64,000 nt of DNA from Erythrobacter sp. (GTDB taxonomy: Bacteria; Pseudomonadota; Alphaproteobacteria; Sphingomonadales; Sphingomonadaceae), in contig NZ_CP050265.1 of NCBI RefSeq assembly GCF_011765465.1, positions 496,001-560,000 of the forward strand. The letters are read 5' to 3'. Positions 51,365 to 60,528 of the stretch are shown here, piece after piece. The notes beneath the pieces were generated by a model. It ran no database searches and was not told the origin of the DNA. It saw only the letters and a list, made by a program, of their open reading frames with translations. The position numbers and the translations under genes were made by a program. Within the stretch, counting starts at the first letter, position 1; every line of letters begins with the position of its first letter.

Positions 51365-51802
51365 TCAGGCGGCCAGCAGACGGTGCGCGATCTCGGCAAC
51401 CGGCATGGCGGTGTAATCGCGGTCGATTTCGGCCATCAGCCTTTTCCTGACGAACGGCGGATAGATGCCGCGCAGGCGTCCGAGCGAGACCGGATCGGCG
51501 GCGATCACGATCGCGGGCGTGCGCTCGTCCGCGAATTCCGCGAGTGCCGCGATCGCTGCGACGAGGAACTCCTCTTCCTCCGCCGCGTGCGGATCGCCCG
51601 CCTCGTAGCGGCTGCGCCCATCACCATGGCTCGAAAAGGTCGTCCCCGGCCGATCGGAGAAGAGGTCGCGATTGGGCACGAGGAACACCTCGCGGTGCTC
51701 GATCACCTCGAGCCGCGGCGCAAGCGCGTCGCCCGCGTTGCGCATCAGCACCATGCGCGCGCCGTCGGTGACGAGGACGAGAGTGCGGCTGGGTAGGATC
51801 AT
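51365..51802 (-). CDS. Host-attachment-type protein (baeRF-like family)
   Basis: Protein of 145 aa. TLVLVTDGARMVLMRNAG at the start, FSDRPGTTFSS in the middle and the late RKRLMAEIDRDYTAMPVAEIAHRLLAA are signatures of the small proteins annotated as 'host attachment' (PF10116), which are structurally akin to the eRF1/Pelota middle domain. The name comes from early Agrobacterium work; a link to ribosome rescue has been proposed from structure. It lies 13 bases after the CBS gene on the same strand, so the two are likely co-expressed. Confidence 0.78.
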   Translation of the reverse strand: MILPSRTLVLVTDGARMVLMRNAGDALAPRLEVIEHREVFLVPNRDLFSDRPGTTFSSHGDGRSRYEAGDPHAAEEEEFLVAAIAALAEFADERTPAIVIAADPVSLGRLRGIYPPFVRKRLMAEIDRDYTAMPVAEIAHRLLAA

Positions 51803-51815
51803 CGCCAGCGCGCCC

Positions 51816-52238
51816 TCAGGGATGATGCGCCGACACCGAGCGCAGCGTCTCGGCCGCGAGCGAGGCGGGCGCGGCGGCCGCGACATCGCCGAGCGAGAGC
51901 ATCCCGATCATCCGCCGGTGCTCGTCGATCACGGGCAGGCGGCGGACCTGCCGGCGTTCCATCAGCCGCACCGCGTCCTCGAGCTCCTCGTTCGCGGTGC
52001 AGTAGAGGATCGGCTCGCTCATCACGTCGCGCGCCTTGAGTTGCAGCGGGTCGGCGTGCTCGGCAAAGCCGCGCACGACGATGTCGCGGTCCGTCACCAT
52101 GCCGATCAGGCGGTCGTTCTCGCCCACCGGCAGCGCGCCGATATCGTCGCGCTCCATCCGCTCGGCAATGTCGGCAAGCGGCGCGTCCGGGTCGATCCAG
52201 ACCGCTCCGCCGTGCATGACCTGGGAAACCTTCACCAT
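51816..52238 (-). CDS. Two-CBS-domain protein (Hrp1-like)
   Basis: Protein of 140 aa consisting of two CBS domains: MVKVSQVMHGGAVWIDPDAP through TDRDIVVRG, and VMSEPILYCTANEELEDAVRLM through VRRLPVIDEHRRMIGMLSLGDVA. This is the size and layout of Hrp1 (Rv2626c) from the DosR regulon. CBS pairs sense adenine nucleotides; the ligand here is unknown. It begins 97 bases after the ndvB-like stop, and is followed closely by the host-attachment-type gene. Confidence 0.9.
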   Translation of the reverse strand: MVKVSQVMHGGAVWIDPDAPLADIAERMERDDIGALPVGENDRLIGMVTDRDIVVRGFAEHADPLQLKARDVMSEPILYCTANEELEDAVRLMERRQVRRLPVIDEHRRMIGMLSLGDVAAAAPASLAAETLRSVSAHHP

Positions 52239-52335
52239 CGCACCTCTCCCGTTCACGCTGCCGCCGGAGGGCGGCTGCGGGCAGGCAGCGATATTGCCCC
52301 GCAAGGCTCGCCGCTTCGCTCCGTAGAGTTCCCGA

Positions 52336-55300
52336 TCAGACCTTGTCGGCTGCGGTTCCGGCGGGCTCGGGCAGCGAGGCGGGGGGCGGGCCGATGATCA
52401 GTTCCACCTTGCGACGGCGGCCTTCGCCCGGAAATTCGATCGGGCCGGGCGGGGCGGTTCGTCCATCGACGGACAGGCTCCCGGCGTCGCCGCGGCGGAC
52501 TTGGATCTCGATCACGCCGTTCGCGCGCACCGAGGCGCGAAAGCCGTCCCATTCGGGCGGAAGGCAGGGGCGAAGCTCGATCCTGCCGCCCACCAGCCGG
52601 ATGCCGAGGATGTACTCTGTGGCGAGCCGCCAGGCCCATCCGGCAGCGCCGGTATACCAGGTCCATCCGCCCCGGCCGAGGTGCTCGCTTCCGCCGCTGA
52701 TGTCGCCCGCGACGGCATAGGGTTCGACCGCGTAGTGCAGCGCGTCCTCGCGCGTGGCGGCGTGGCAGGCCGGGTTGATCCGGTCGAACACCTCCTTTGC
52801 GCGCGCGCCGTCGCCCAGCATCGCGCAGGCGATCCCGAGCCAGGCCGCCGCGTGGCTGTATTGCCCGCCGTTCTCGCGAATTCCCGGCGGATACGCCTTG
52901 ATGTAACCGGGATCGCGCGCCGAGTGGGCGAACGGCGGGTCGAGCAGCCGGGCAATATCGTCGGAGGGCCGGACGAGCTGTGCGAAGGCGCTGTCCACCG
53001 CGCGGCGCGCACGCTCTTCGTCGGCCTCCGCGATGACCGACCACGCCTGCACCAGCGCGTCGATCCGGCATTCCGCGTTCGCCGCCGAGCCCCAGGGCCG
53101 CGCATGGTCGTCGAACGCGCGCAGATACCACTCGCCGTCCCAGCCATGCTCTTCGACAGCGCGCGCGAGTTCGTCGGCCCGGCCCGGCCAGCGTGCGGTG
53201 AAGTCGCCATGGCCGGCCATTTCGGCGACCTGCGAGAAGGACCGGATCGCCGCGATCAGGAAAAAGGCCAGCCACACGCTCTCGCCGCGCCCGCCCGCGC
53301 CGATGCGGTTCATCCCGTCGTTCCAGTCGCCGTCGCCCATCAACGCAAGGCCATGCGTGCCCGTGCGAAACGCGCGCTCGAACGCGCGGGCGCAATGGTC
53401 GAACAGGCTCGCGCTGTCGCCGGTCGGAAATTCGGCGTAGCGATCCCCCTCACCGGGCGCGAGTTCGCTTCCACGCAGGAAGGGAACTTCTTCGGCGAGG
53501 ATGCCCGTATCGCCGGTCGCCCGGATGTATTCGGCCGTGACGAAAGGCAGCCACACGAGATCGTCGGAGCAGCGCGTGCGCACGCCCTTGCCCGACGGGG
53601 GATGCCACCAGTGCAGCACGTCTCCTTCCTCGAACTGGTGCGCTGCGGCTCTCAGGATGTGCGCGCGGGCGATGTCGGGTGCGGACAGGAACAGCGCCGT
53701 CACATCCTGCAACTGGTCGCGGAAGCCATAGGCGCCCGATGCCTGGTAGAACCCGGCGCGCGCGAAGACCCGCGACGAGAGCACCTGGTATGGCAGCCAG
53801 CGCCCCACCATCAGGTCGAAGGCCGGGTCGGGCGTTTGCACCTGCAGGCAATCGAGCCGCTCGGCCCATGCGGCGAGGCTCGCGCCCGTTTCCGCAGCCG
53901 CGGCACCCTCGCCGCGCAGCCGGGCGAGGCACTTGGCGGCCTCGTCCTCGCTGCTTGCCATGCCGAGGAAGAAGACCGTTTCGGCCTCGCCGCCCGCAGA
54001 AATGTCGAGATGCACTTGCAGGGCGGCGATCGCATCCTCGCCTGCATTCTCGAGCCTGTCGCCGAGGCCCCACGCGGCCAGTGCCTGCGGGTGTTTCCAG
54101 TCGGGCGGTCGGCCGAGGACATCGCAGCGCGAGGTCGAAAGACCGTGCACCGCCCCGCTGCAGCCGAGAAAGGCGATGCCGCCCTGCGCTCCGTCTGCTG
54201 CCGGGTTGCAACCGATGATCGCGGCGAGGTCGGGGCGGTAGCGGCTCGTGCGAAAGGGGGAAGGGTCGGCCGCATTCGCGCCGATGATCCAGTCGGCGAT
54301 GAAGGTCGCGGTGATCCGGCGCGGCTTCCCGCTCGTGTCCCGCATGGCGAGTTTCACGATCTTGACGGGATCGCCGGAGGCAATCGAGCAGGAAAGCGAC
54401 TGTTCGAGCCCTTGGCAAGAGCGGGTCCAGACCGTTTCGCCCGGCCGATGCTCGATTCGGCATGATGCTTCGCCGCCCGCAGGAAGCGGCGTTACCGTCC
54501 AGACCGCGCCGCTTGCCTCGTCCCGCAGGTAGAGCGCTTCGCCCTGCGGGTCGCGTTGCGGGTCGTTGTGCCACGGCGTGATCCGCTGCTCCCCGCTGTT
54601 GCCGCCGAAAGTGAAGCCGAGCCCGGCTTCGGTGACGACCGTTCCGAAAGCGGCATTGGCAATTACGTTGGACCACGGGGCCGGGGTCGTCTCGCCGGGG
54701 CCGAGTTCGATCGCGTAATCCCCGGCACGGGTGAAACCGCCGAGGCCATTGTCGAACCGGCGTTCGTGGTCCGGCGCGGTGGGCGTGTCGCTCGCCGCGT
54801 CGGTCACGGGTGAGGCCGTCGGGACGAATTCGGCCAGGGGAAGCGATGCCGCGCGGGAAGGCTCGATCTGTCGTTCGACCGATGTGAGGGGGCCCTTGAG
54901 ATGGACCCGTGCAGCTGCCTCGAGCGCTTCGATCACGTCGGCCTCGCGCTGCTCCCTGCCGACCGTCACGATCCCGCCGGGCTGGCCGATATAGTCCTCG
55001 ACACCGACATCGCGCAGACTTTCGGCGATGCGCTCGCGGACGGGATCGATATAGCCGGGCGGGCCGGGATAGAGGATGGCGAGATCGACCGGAACGCCGA
55101 GCCAGCGCCAATGCCGGTGCGCGCGAAGGACGAAGCCCATGTCCTGCGACGAGAAATCCTCGCCCGGTTCGTAGAGGAGAATGGGCAGCTCGCCCGACAG
55201 GCCGAGCTCCCAGAGCGCTTGCCGGCTTGCATTGCCTTTCGCAGGTTTGCGGGGGTCAGGCTCCGACACCAGTGCCGAGAAGGCCAGCTGCGCCTCGCGC

Positions 55301-58300
55301 AGGCGCTCGGCAGGCAGGCCGATCCTCGCAAGGTCGGTGCGTGCGCGATGCCTCGCATCGTCATCGGTCCAGTCGAGCGCCGCGAGCGAGCCGTAGCGTT
55401 CGAGCACTTCCAGCGCCTCCTCGCCGCTCGCCGCCAGCGCGGTCACGACCGCGAGTTCGGCTTCGCCCCGTGGCGGCAGCGCGATCCGTGCGGCAAGCAG
55501 GGATGCCGCATCGAGGGGGTGTGTCTCCAGTTTGGCGGAGGAGGGCGGGATTTCCGGGAAGGAGCGGGGCCGGGCGAGCCTTTGGCGCGCGGCACGGCGC
55601 GATACCCCGAACCCCGTCACACGGACCCGTCCCGGCGAGCAGACCAGGCGCTGCGCCATGGCGAGGCCGGGCGCATCCGGGTCGCGCGCACGCCTTGCGA
55701 ACACGAGTGCGCCGGACGGCGCATCGCGGCGCGCTTCCACGAACAGCCGGGCGAAGGCCGGGTGGCGGTTCCATTCGCCGAGCGGGGCGAGCGCCAATTC
55801 CGCCTCGCTCGCGAAATCCAGCGCCATCGGCTTGTCCGAATGGTTGACGAGGCGCAGCCGGCGGATCGCGACATCGTCGACCGGCGCTACGAGGACGTCG
55901 AGCACCGTGGAAAGCGCGCCTGCGTGGCTGCGGATCTCGAGCTTGTGCGGATGGATCACGGCGCTGCGATCGGTGTCGGCGGGGAAGGGCGGAACGGCCC
56001 CGGCGATCGCGCTGCCCCCGGCGGTGCGAAGGTGGAGGAAATGCCCCCGGTCCCGCTCGCGCCCCGTCGGGCAGGTCACGGCATTGCCTTCCCACAGGAA
56101 ATCGCTCGCCCCGTCGGTCCCGACCATCAGCGAGACCCGTCCGTTGCCGAGCAGGTGCGTGAGTTCGCCGCGACCGGCACCGGTTTCCCACGCCTGCGGG
56201 TGCTGTATTGCAGGAACGTCGGACGGCTCGGCGTGCACTTCGCGGCGTTCGAGTTCGGCCGGTATCTCCCAGGGTATCCTCTCGTTGAGCAGGAGGTCGA
56301 CCGCCTGGATGCGATGATCCGCCCCGAACCAGCGTACGATTGCATCCCCGGCGACCGCGTTCGCGATTGCGGCGATGCTCATGCCGTGATGATGCGCCAT
56401 GTAGGAGCGCACCACGGCCGGCGCTCCGCCCGGGCCGAGCCGCGACGGGGTGAAATCGATCGCTTCGTGAAAGCCGAAGCGCCCGAGCGCCCCCAGTTCC
56501 TCGATCCGGCGGAGGTTCGCGACCACCCCGCGCGGATCGACCGGCAGGGCGAGGGCCGAGGCATAAGGGGCGATGACGAGGTCCTCCTCGAGCCCGCGGC
56601 GCAGTCCGATGCCGGGCACGCCGAACGCCCGGTAGCGCCATGCGCCATCCCCCCCATAGGATGCGAAACCCGATTCCGAGATGCCCCAGGGAGCCCTGCG
56701 GCGAGCGGCATGGGCCTTCTGGGCCGCCACGACTTCGCTTTCGGTCATCCCGATCAGCGTTGCGCGCTCGCTGCGCACGAACAGCGCGGGCATGAGATAC
56801 TCGAACATCGACCCGTTCCACGAAACGAGCGCGGTGCGGCCCCGGCGCTGGCGCACGGGGCGGCCGAGCCGGAACCAGTGCTCGCTCGGCACGTCGCGCT
56901 TTGCGATGGCGAAAAAGCTCGCCAGCCGCGCTTCGCTGGCGAGCAGGTCGTAAAGATGGGGGTCGAGCCGCTCGCCGCTGACATCGTAGCCGATGTGGAA
57001 CAGACGGCGATGGGTGTCATAGAGCGGCGCGAAATCCATCGCCTGTGCAAAGGCATCGGCCCGGTGGGCGATATCCTCGAGAGTCTCGGCGACGCGCTCG
57101 GCGGACGAGATCGCATCGGGGAGCAATTCGCGCCGGATCTCGGCAAGGTGGTGCTCGCATCGCTCCAGCCAGTCGTGAACCCGTTCGATCCGCTCCGGGT
57201 CGCTTTGTTCCTTCTCGACCAGCACGCGCACGATCCCGGCGCGCAGGCAGGCAAGCTGGCGTTCGGCGGCCTCGAGCAGGTCGACCCAGTGCCGCTCCTC
57301 GCGGGCCAGCCCGGCCACGATTTCCTGCAGGTGCCGGATTTCGCCCACGAGGTCCTTGTCGAGGTCGCAATCCTCGACACCCTCTGAAAGCAGGCGAAGA
57401 CAATCGCAAAAGCCCTTCCACCGGGCCGGCGTGAACAGCGGCGCGGCCGCGATCGCGCGACATCCCTGCGCAAGCGTGACGAGGCTCACCGCGAGGTTGC
57501 CGCTGTCCACGGTCGAGACGTAGCGCGGTTCGAGCGGAGCGAGGCTCCTCGTGTCGATCCAGTTGAGGATATGGCCGTGCCAGCGCTCCAGCCGCTCCAG
57601 CGCATCGAGCATTGATTGCATCCTGAGCGCGAATTCGGGTGTCCCGAGATGCCCGAGCCGCCAAGCCGACAGGGCAGCGAGCGCCATCATGCCGATATTG
57701 GTCGGCGAAGTGCGATGGGCGGTGGCGGGTATTGGCGCTTCCTGGTGATTGTCGGGCGGGAGCCAGTGGTCCTGCGGCCCGGCGAAGCGTTCGAAGAAGA
57801 ACCAGCTGCGCCTAGCGATACCTCGCAGGTAATCCCGCCCGGCCCGGTCGAGGGCGGGAACCGGTCGGCGTGCGGACAGGGCCGTCAGCTGCGCGATCGC
57901 AGGAGCGGCGAGCCACGCGGCGGCAAAGGGCAGGGCCACTACAAGCGCGGGGCCGGACCGGAAGGCAAGCGCGGCGAGTGCGACCAGCCCTGCTGCCGGA
58001 GCCGGCCAGGTCGCGGCGAATTGCGCGCTCCTCCGGCTGCCGAGCGCGATCAGCCGGTTCACCTCGGCCGCGCTTGTCCATTGCAGCAGCCGCTGCCCGC
58101 GCCTCAGCCGGGCAAGGGTGAGGACAATGGCATGGAGGGCGACGAAGCTGTCGGCGGGCAGGAAGGCGATCTGCATCAGCCAGCGCGCAAGATGCTCCCG
58201 CGCGCGCCTGCCCGACGTGATGCGCACTCCGCGCCTGCGCCCGCGCGCCATCCCGGTGACGACTTCGGTGAACAGCCAGGCCCCCGGCACGAGTACGGCA

Positions 58301-60528
58301 ATCGCGCTCCATACGGCGGGCGATCCGGGCAGCAGGAACCAGCCGCCCACCAGCAGGGCCAGAACGCTCGGCGGGACGAGGCTGCGCCGCATATTGTCCC
58401 ATATCCGCAGCCGGTCGAAGGTCGTCAGGCGATTGGCCAGCCGCGCGCCGCCGGGGCCGGGCACGCGGGCGAACAGCCACGGCAAAAGCTGCCAGTCGCC
58501 GCGCACCCAGCGATGCCAGCGGCGCACGTATTCGGCGTAGCTTTCGGGGAAGCTCTCGTAGAAGACGATGTCGCTCGCCAGCCCCGCGCGCCCGTGCAGG
58601 CCCTCCCACAAGTCATGGCTCAGCAACAGGTTCTCGGGTATGCGCCCTTCGAGGCTGCGCTCGAAGGCGGCGACGTCGTAGATCCCCTTGCCGACGTAAT
58701 TCCCGGTTCCGGTCAGGTCCTGGTGAACGTCGCTGACTGCGCGCGAATAGATGTCGATCGCGCTGTCGCCGCCGAACAATCGCGCGAAGCGCGTGCGCGC
58801 GCCGTGCGGCCCGATCTCGATTCGCGGCTGGAGCACGGTGTATCCCGCCACCACTCGGCCCTTCTCATCGAAGACCGGGCGGTTGAGCGGATGGGCGAGC
58901 GTCCCGGCAAGCCGCGCGACCGAGCCGGGCGCGAGCCTTGTGTCGGCATCGGCGGTCACGACGAAGCGCGCCCCGACGAGCTTGCGCACTGCGCCTGCGG
59001 AAACCGGAAAGGCCCGCCGATCGCCGGTCAGCAGGAAGGTGTTGAACTGCTCGATCTTGCCGCGCTTGCGCTCCCAGCCCATCCAGCAGCCCTCGGCGCG
59101 GTTGTATCGCCTCGCGCGGTGGAGAAGGCAGAAGCCCCCATGCCATTTTCGGTTGAGCGCGATGATGCCCCGGCGCAGCGCCTGCTCGATCGCCTCGTCG
59201 CCCGGCAGGCGCTCGGCGGGGCCGTCGGCGGGATCGCTGAGGAGGACGAAGGCATCGGCTTCCGGGTTGGCGAGGCGATGAAGTTCGATCCGGGCGAGGA
59301 TTTCCTCGGCCTCGGCGACGCTGCCGAGGATGACCGGGACCGCGACCAGCGTGCGCTCGGAGCGGTCGATCCCGCCGCGATAATCAAGTTTGGGCAGGCG
59401 GCGGGGCGGCACGATCGAGGTGATGAGCCAGTTGACGAGCGTGACCGCCAGCACGGTCGTCGGCAGCGCGCTCAGCGCAAGGCCCAGCGCCCATTCTTCC
59501 GGGCTCGCCCGCTCCAGCGCGAGATAGGAGGCGGGCAGCAGCAGGCCCGCAATGCCGCACAGGAAAAGCAGCGCAGCATAGACCGCTCCCGCATGGGCCC
59601 GCATCGCCCGGCCGATCCGCCGGTCCGGCGAGAGGTCGATGCCGATGCGCTGTTCCAGGTCGGGCAGGCCCGCGCCGCAAAGCCAGTGCCCGACATGGCT
59701 TGCCGGAAGGCCCTCCGCTTCCCGCGCAGCGGCCAGCACCGTTTCGGCAACAGCGACCTCGGGCAACCCGGCGCGCGACGCGAGATCCTCAAGCGAGCGG
59801 CGACAGGCATCGCGCGTCTCGAAATCGCAGGCCGCATAGGTCTTGGCCGGGTCCTTGCGCAGCAGCCGGTCTACCGCGCTCGTCTGATCGAAAATGTCCT
59901 TCCAGTCGATGCTGGATATCGCAACCAGGTTGCCGATCATGTGCGCGATGCATTGCTCCGCGCTCGCCGGAGGGGTGAAGGCGAGACAGGAGCGGCTGCA
60001 GACGAAGGGTGCGTCCACCGGCGGGAATTCTTCGCCGACCCCTCTGACGAGGCGCTCGAGGCAGGCAAGACGCAGCATGGCGGGCAGTGCCCACAATTCC
60101 GCGATGTCGAGGGCATGATGCGTCTGATAGCCTTCGAGGTAGGCAAGCACGGTTTCGCGCGAGAGGTGATGCTTGCCGGCATGGAGCAGGCCGTGGGCGA
60201 GGATCAGGATACGCGGCTCGCCCTCGGCCGGTTCGCCTTCGAGCGGGCGCAGCCGCATATAGAAGCCCGCGGGAAGATCCTCGCCCAGCTGAACGATCGC
60301 CCGCTTTACGATATAGCCATTGTCGAGCAGCCACTCCGCCGCCGAGGACGCGGCCGGTCGGGCCTGTGCGGCGGCATTGATCGCCGCGCCCAGCCAGCCG
60401 CCCAGCGCCTTGAGCGACTGCCAGGCTGGGATTGCGAGAGGACGCCGGCCCGGGCCAGCGAACCGCCAGGTCCTGCCTGCTTCCCAGCCCTGCGATGCGA
60501 CCGGATCCGTAAACGGATCTCCGGTCAT
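52336..60528 (-). CDS. ndvB: Cyclic beta-1,2-glucan synthase-like protein NdvB/ChvB
   Basis: Giant membrane enzyme of 2730 aa (ChvB of Agrobacterium is about 2800). After an N-terminal soluble region and transmembrane helices (about 355-440) comes a family 84 glycosyltransferase domain (about 455-690) with ADADTRLAPGSVARL and RRWHRWVRGDWQLLPWL. More transmembrane helices follow, then a glycoamylase-like (DUF3131) domain near 910-1330. Two GH94-type blocks with a phosphorylase fold complete it; GDGDWNDGMNRIG (about 2398) holds the expected catalytic Asp. NdvB makes, elongates and cyclises beta-1,2-glucan for the periplasm. The ATG overlaps the upstream Usp stop (ATGA). An exporter NdvA is not seen. 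Confidence 0.92.
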   Translation of the reverse strand: MTGDPFTDPVASQGWEAGRTWRFAGPGRRPLAIPAWQSLKALGGWLGAAINAAAQARPAASSAAEWLLDNGYIVKRAIVQLGEDLPAGFYMRLRPLEGEPAEGEPRILILAHGLLHAGKHHLSRETVLAYLEGYQTHHALDIAELWALPAMLRLACLERLVRGVGEEFPPVDAPFVCSRSCLAFTPPASAEQCIAHMIGNLVAISSIDWKDIFDQTSAVDRLLRKDPAKTYAACDFETRDACRRSLEDLASRAGLPEVAVAETVLAAAREAEGLPASHVGHWLCGAGLPDLEQRIGIDLSPDRRIGRAMRAHAGAVYAALLFLCGIAGLLLPASYLALERASPEEWALGLALSALPTTVLAVTLVNWLITSIVPPRRLPKLDYRGGIDRSERTLVAVPVILGSVAEAEEILARIELHRLANPEADAFVLLSDPADGPAERLPGDEAIEQALRRGIIALNRKWHGGFCLLHRARRYNRAEGCWMGWERKRGKIEQFNTFLLTGDRRAFPVSAGAVRKLVGARFVVTADADTRLAPGSVARLAGTLAHPLNRPVFDEKGRVVAGYTVLQPRIEIGPHGARTRFARLFGGDSAIDIYSRAVSDVHQDLTGTGNYVGKGIYDVAAFERSLEGRIPENLLLSHDLWEGLHGRAGLASDIVFYESFPESYAEYVRRWHRWVRGDWQLLPWLFARVPGPGGARLANRLTTFDRLRIWDNMRRSLVPPSVLALLVGGWFLLPGSPAVWSAIAVLVPGAWLFTEVVTGMARGRRRGVRITSGRRAREHLARWLMQIAFLPADSFVALHAIVLTLARLRRGQRLLQWTSAAEVNRLIALGSRRSAQFAATWPAPAAGLVALAALAFRSGPALVVALPFAAAWLAAPAIAQLTALSARRPVPALDRAGRDYLRGIARRSWFFFERFAGPQDHWLPPDNHQEAPIPATAHRTSPTNIGMMALAALSAWRLGHLGTPEFALRMQSMLDALERLERWHGHILNWIDTRSLAPLEPRYVSTVDSGNLAVSLVTLAQGCRAIAAAPLFTPARWKGFCDCLRLLSEGVEDCDLDKDLVGEIRHLQEIVAGLAREERHWVDLLEAAERQLACLRAGIVRVLVEKEQSDPERIERVHDWLERCEHHLAEIRRELLPDAISSAERVAETLEDIAHRADAFAQAMDFAPLYDTHRRLFHIGYDVSGERLDPHLYDLLASEARLASFFAIAKRDVPSEHWFRLGRPVRQRRGRTALVSWNGSMFEYLMPALFVRSERATLIGMTESEVVAAQKAHAARRRAPWGISESGFASYGGDGAWRYRAFGVPGIGLRRGLEEDLVIAPYASALALPVDPRGVVANLRRIEELGALGRFGFHEAIDFTPSRLGPGGAPAVVRSYMAHHHGMSIAAIANAVAGDAIVRWFGADHRIQAVDLLLNERIPWEIPAELERREVHAEPSDVPAIQHPQAWETGAGRGELTHLLGNGRVSLMVGTDGASDFLWEGNAVTCPTGRERDRGHFLHLRTAGGSAIAGAVPPFPADTDRSAVIHPHKLEIRSHAGALSTVLDVLVAPVDDVAIRRLRLVNHSDKPMALDFASEAELALAPLGEWNRHPAFARLFVEARRDAPSGALVFARRARDPDAPGLAMAQRLVCSPGRVRVTGFGVSRRAARQRLARPRSFPEIPPSSAKLETHPLDAASLLAARIALPPRGEAELAVVTALAASGEEALEVLERYGSLAALDWTDDDARHRARTDLARIGLPAERLREAQLAFSALVSEPDPRKPAKGNASRQALWELGLSGELPILLYEPGEDFSSQDMGFVLRAHRHWRWLGVPVDLAILYPGPPGYIDPVRERIAESLRDVGVEDYIGQPGGIVTVGREQREADVIEALEAAARVHLKGPLTSVERQIEPSRAASLPLAEFVPTASPVTDAASDTPTAPDHERRFDNGLGGFTRAGDYAIELGPGETTPAPWSNVIANAAFGTVVTEAGLGFTFGGNSGEQRITPWHNDPQRDPQGEALYLRDEASGAVWTVTPLPAGGEASCRIEHRPGETVWTRSCQGLEQSLSCSIASGDPVKIVKLAMRDTSGKPRRITATFIADWIIGANAADPSPFRTSRYRPDLAAIIGCNPAADGAQGGIAFLGCSGAVHGLSTSRCDVLGRPPDWKHPQALAAWGLGDRLENAGEDAIAALQVHLDISAGGEAETVFFLGMASSEDEAAKCLARLRGEGAAAAETGASLAAWAERLDCLQVQTPDPAFDLMVGRWLPYQVLSSRVFARAGFYQASGAYGFRDQLQDVTALFLSAPDIARAHILRAAAHQFEEGDVLHWWHPPSGKGVRTRCSDDLVWLPFVTAEYIRATGDTGILAEEVPFLRGSELAPGEGDRYAEFPTGDSASLFDHCARAFERAFRTGTHGLALMGDGDWNDGMNRIGAGGRGESVWLAFFLIAAIRSFSQVAEMAGHGDFTARWPGRADELARAVEEHGWDGEWYLRAFDDHARPWGSAANAECRIDALVQAWSVIAEADEERARRAVDSAFAQLVRPSDDIARLLDPPFAHSARDPGYIKAYPPGIRENGGQYSHAAAWLGIACAMLGDGARAKEVFDRINPACHAATREDALHYAVEPYAVAGDISGGSEHLGRGGWTWYTGAAGWAWRLATEYILGIRLVGGRIELRPCLPPEWDGFRASVRANGVIEIQVRRGDAGSLSVDGRTAPPGPIEFPGEGRRRKVELIIGPPPASLPEPAGTAADKV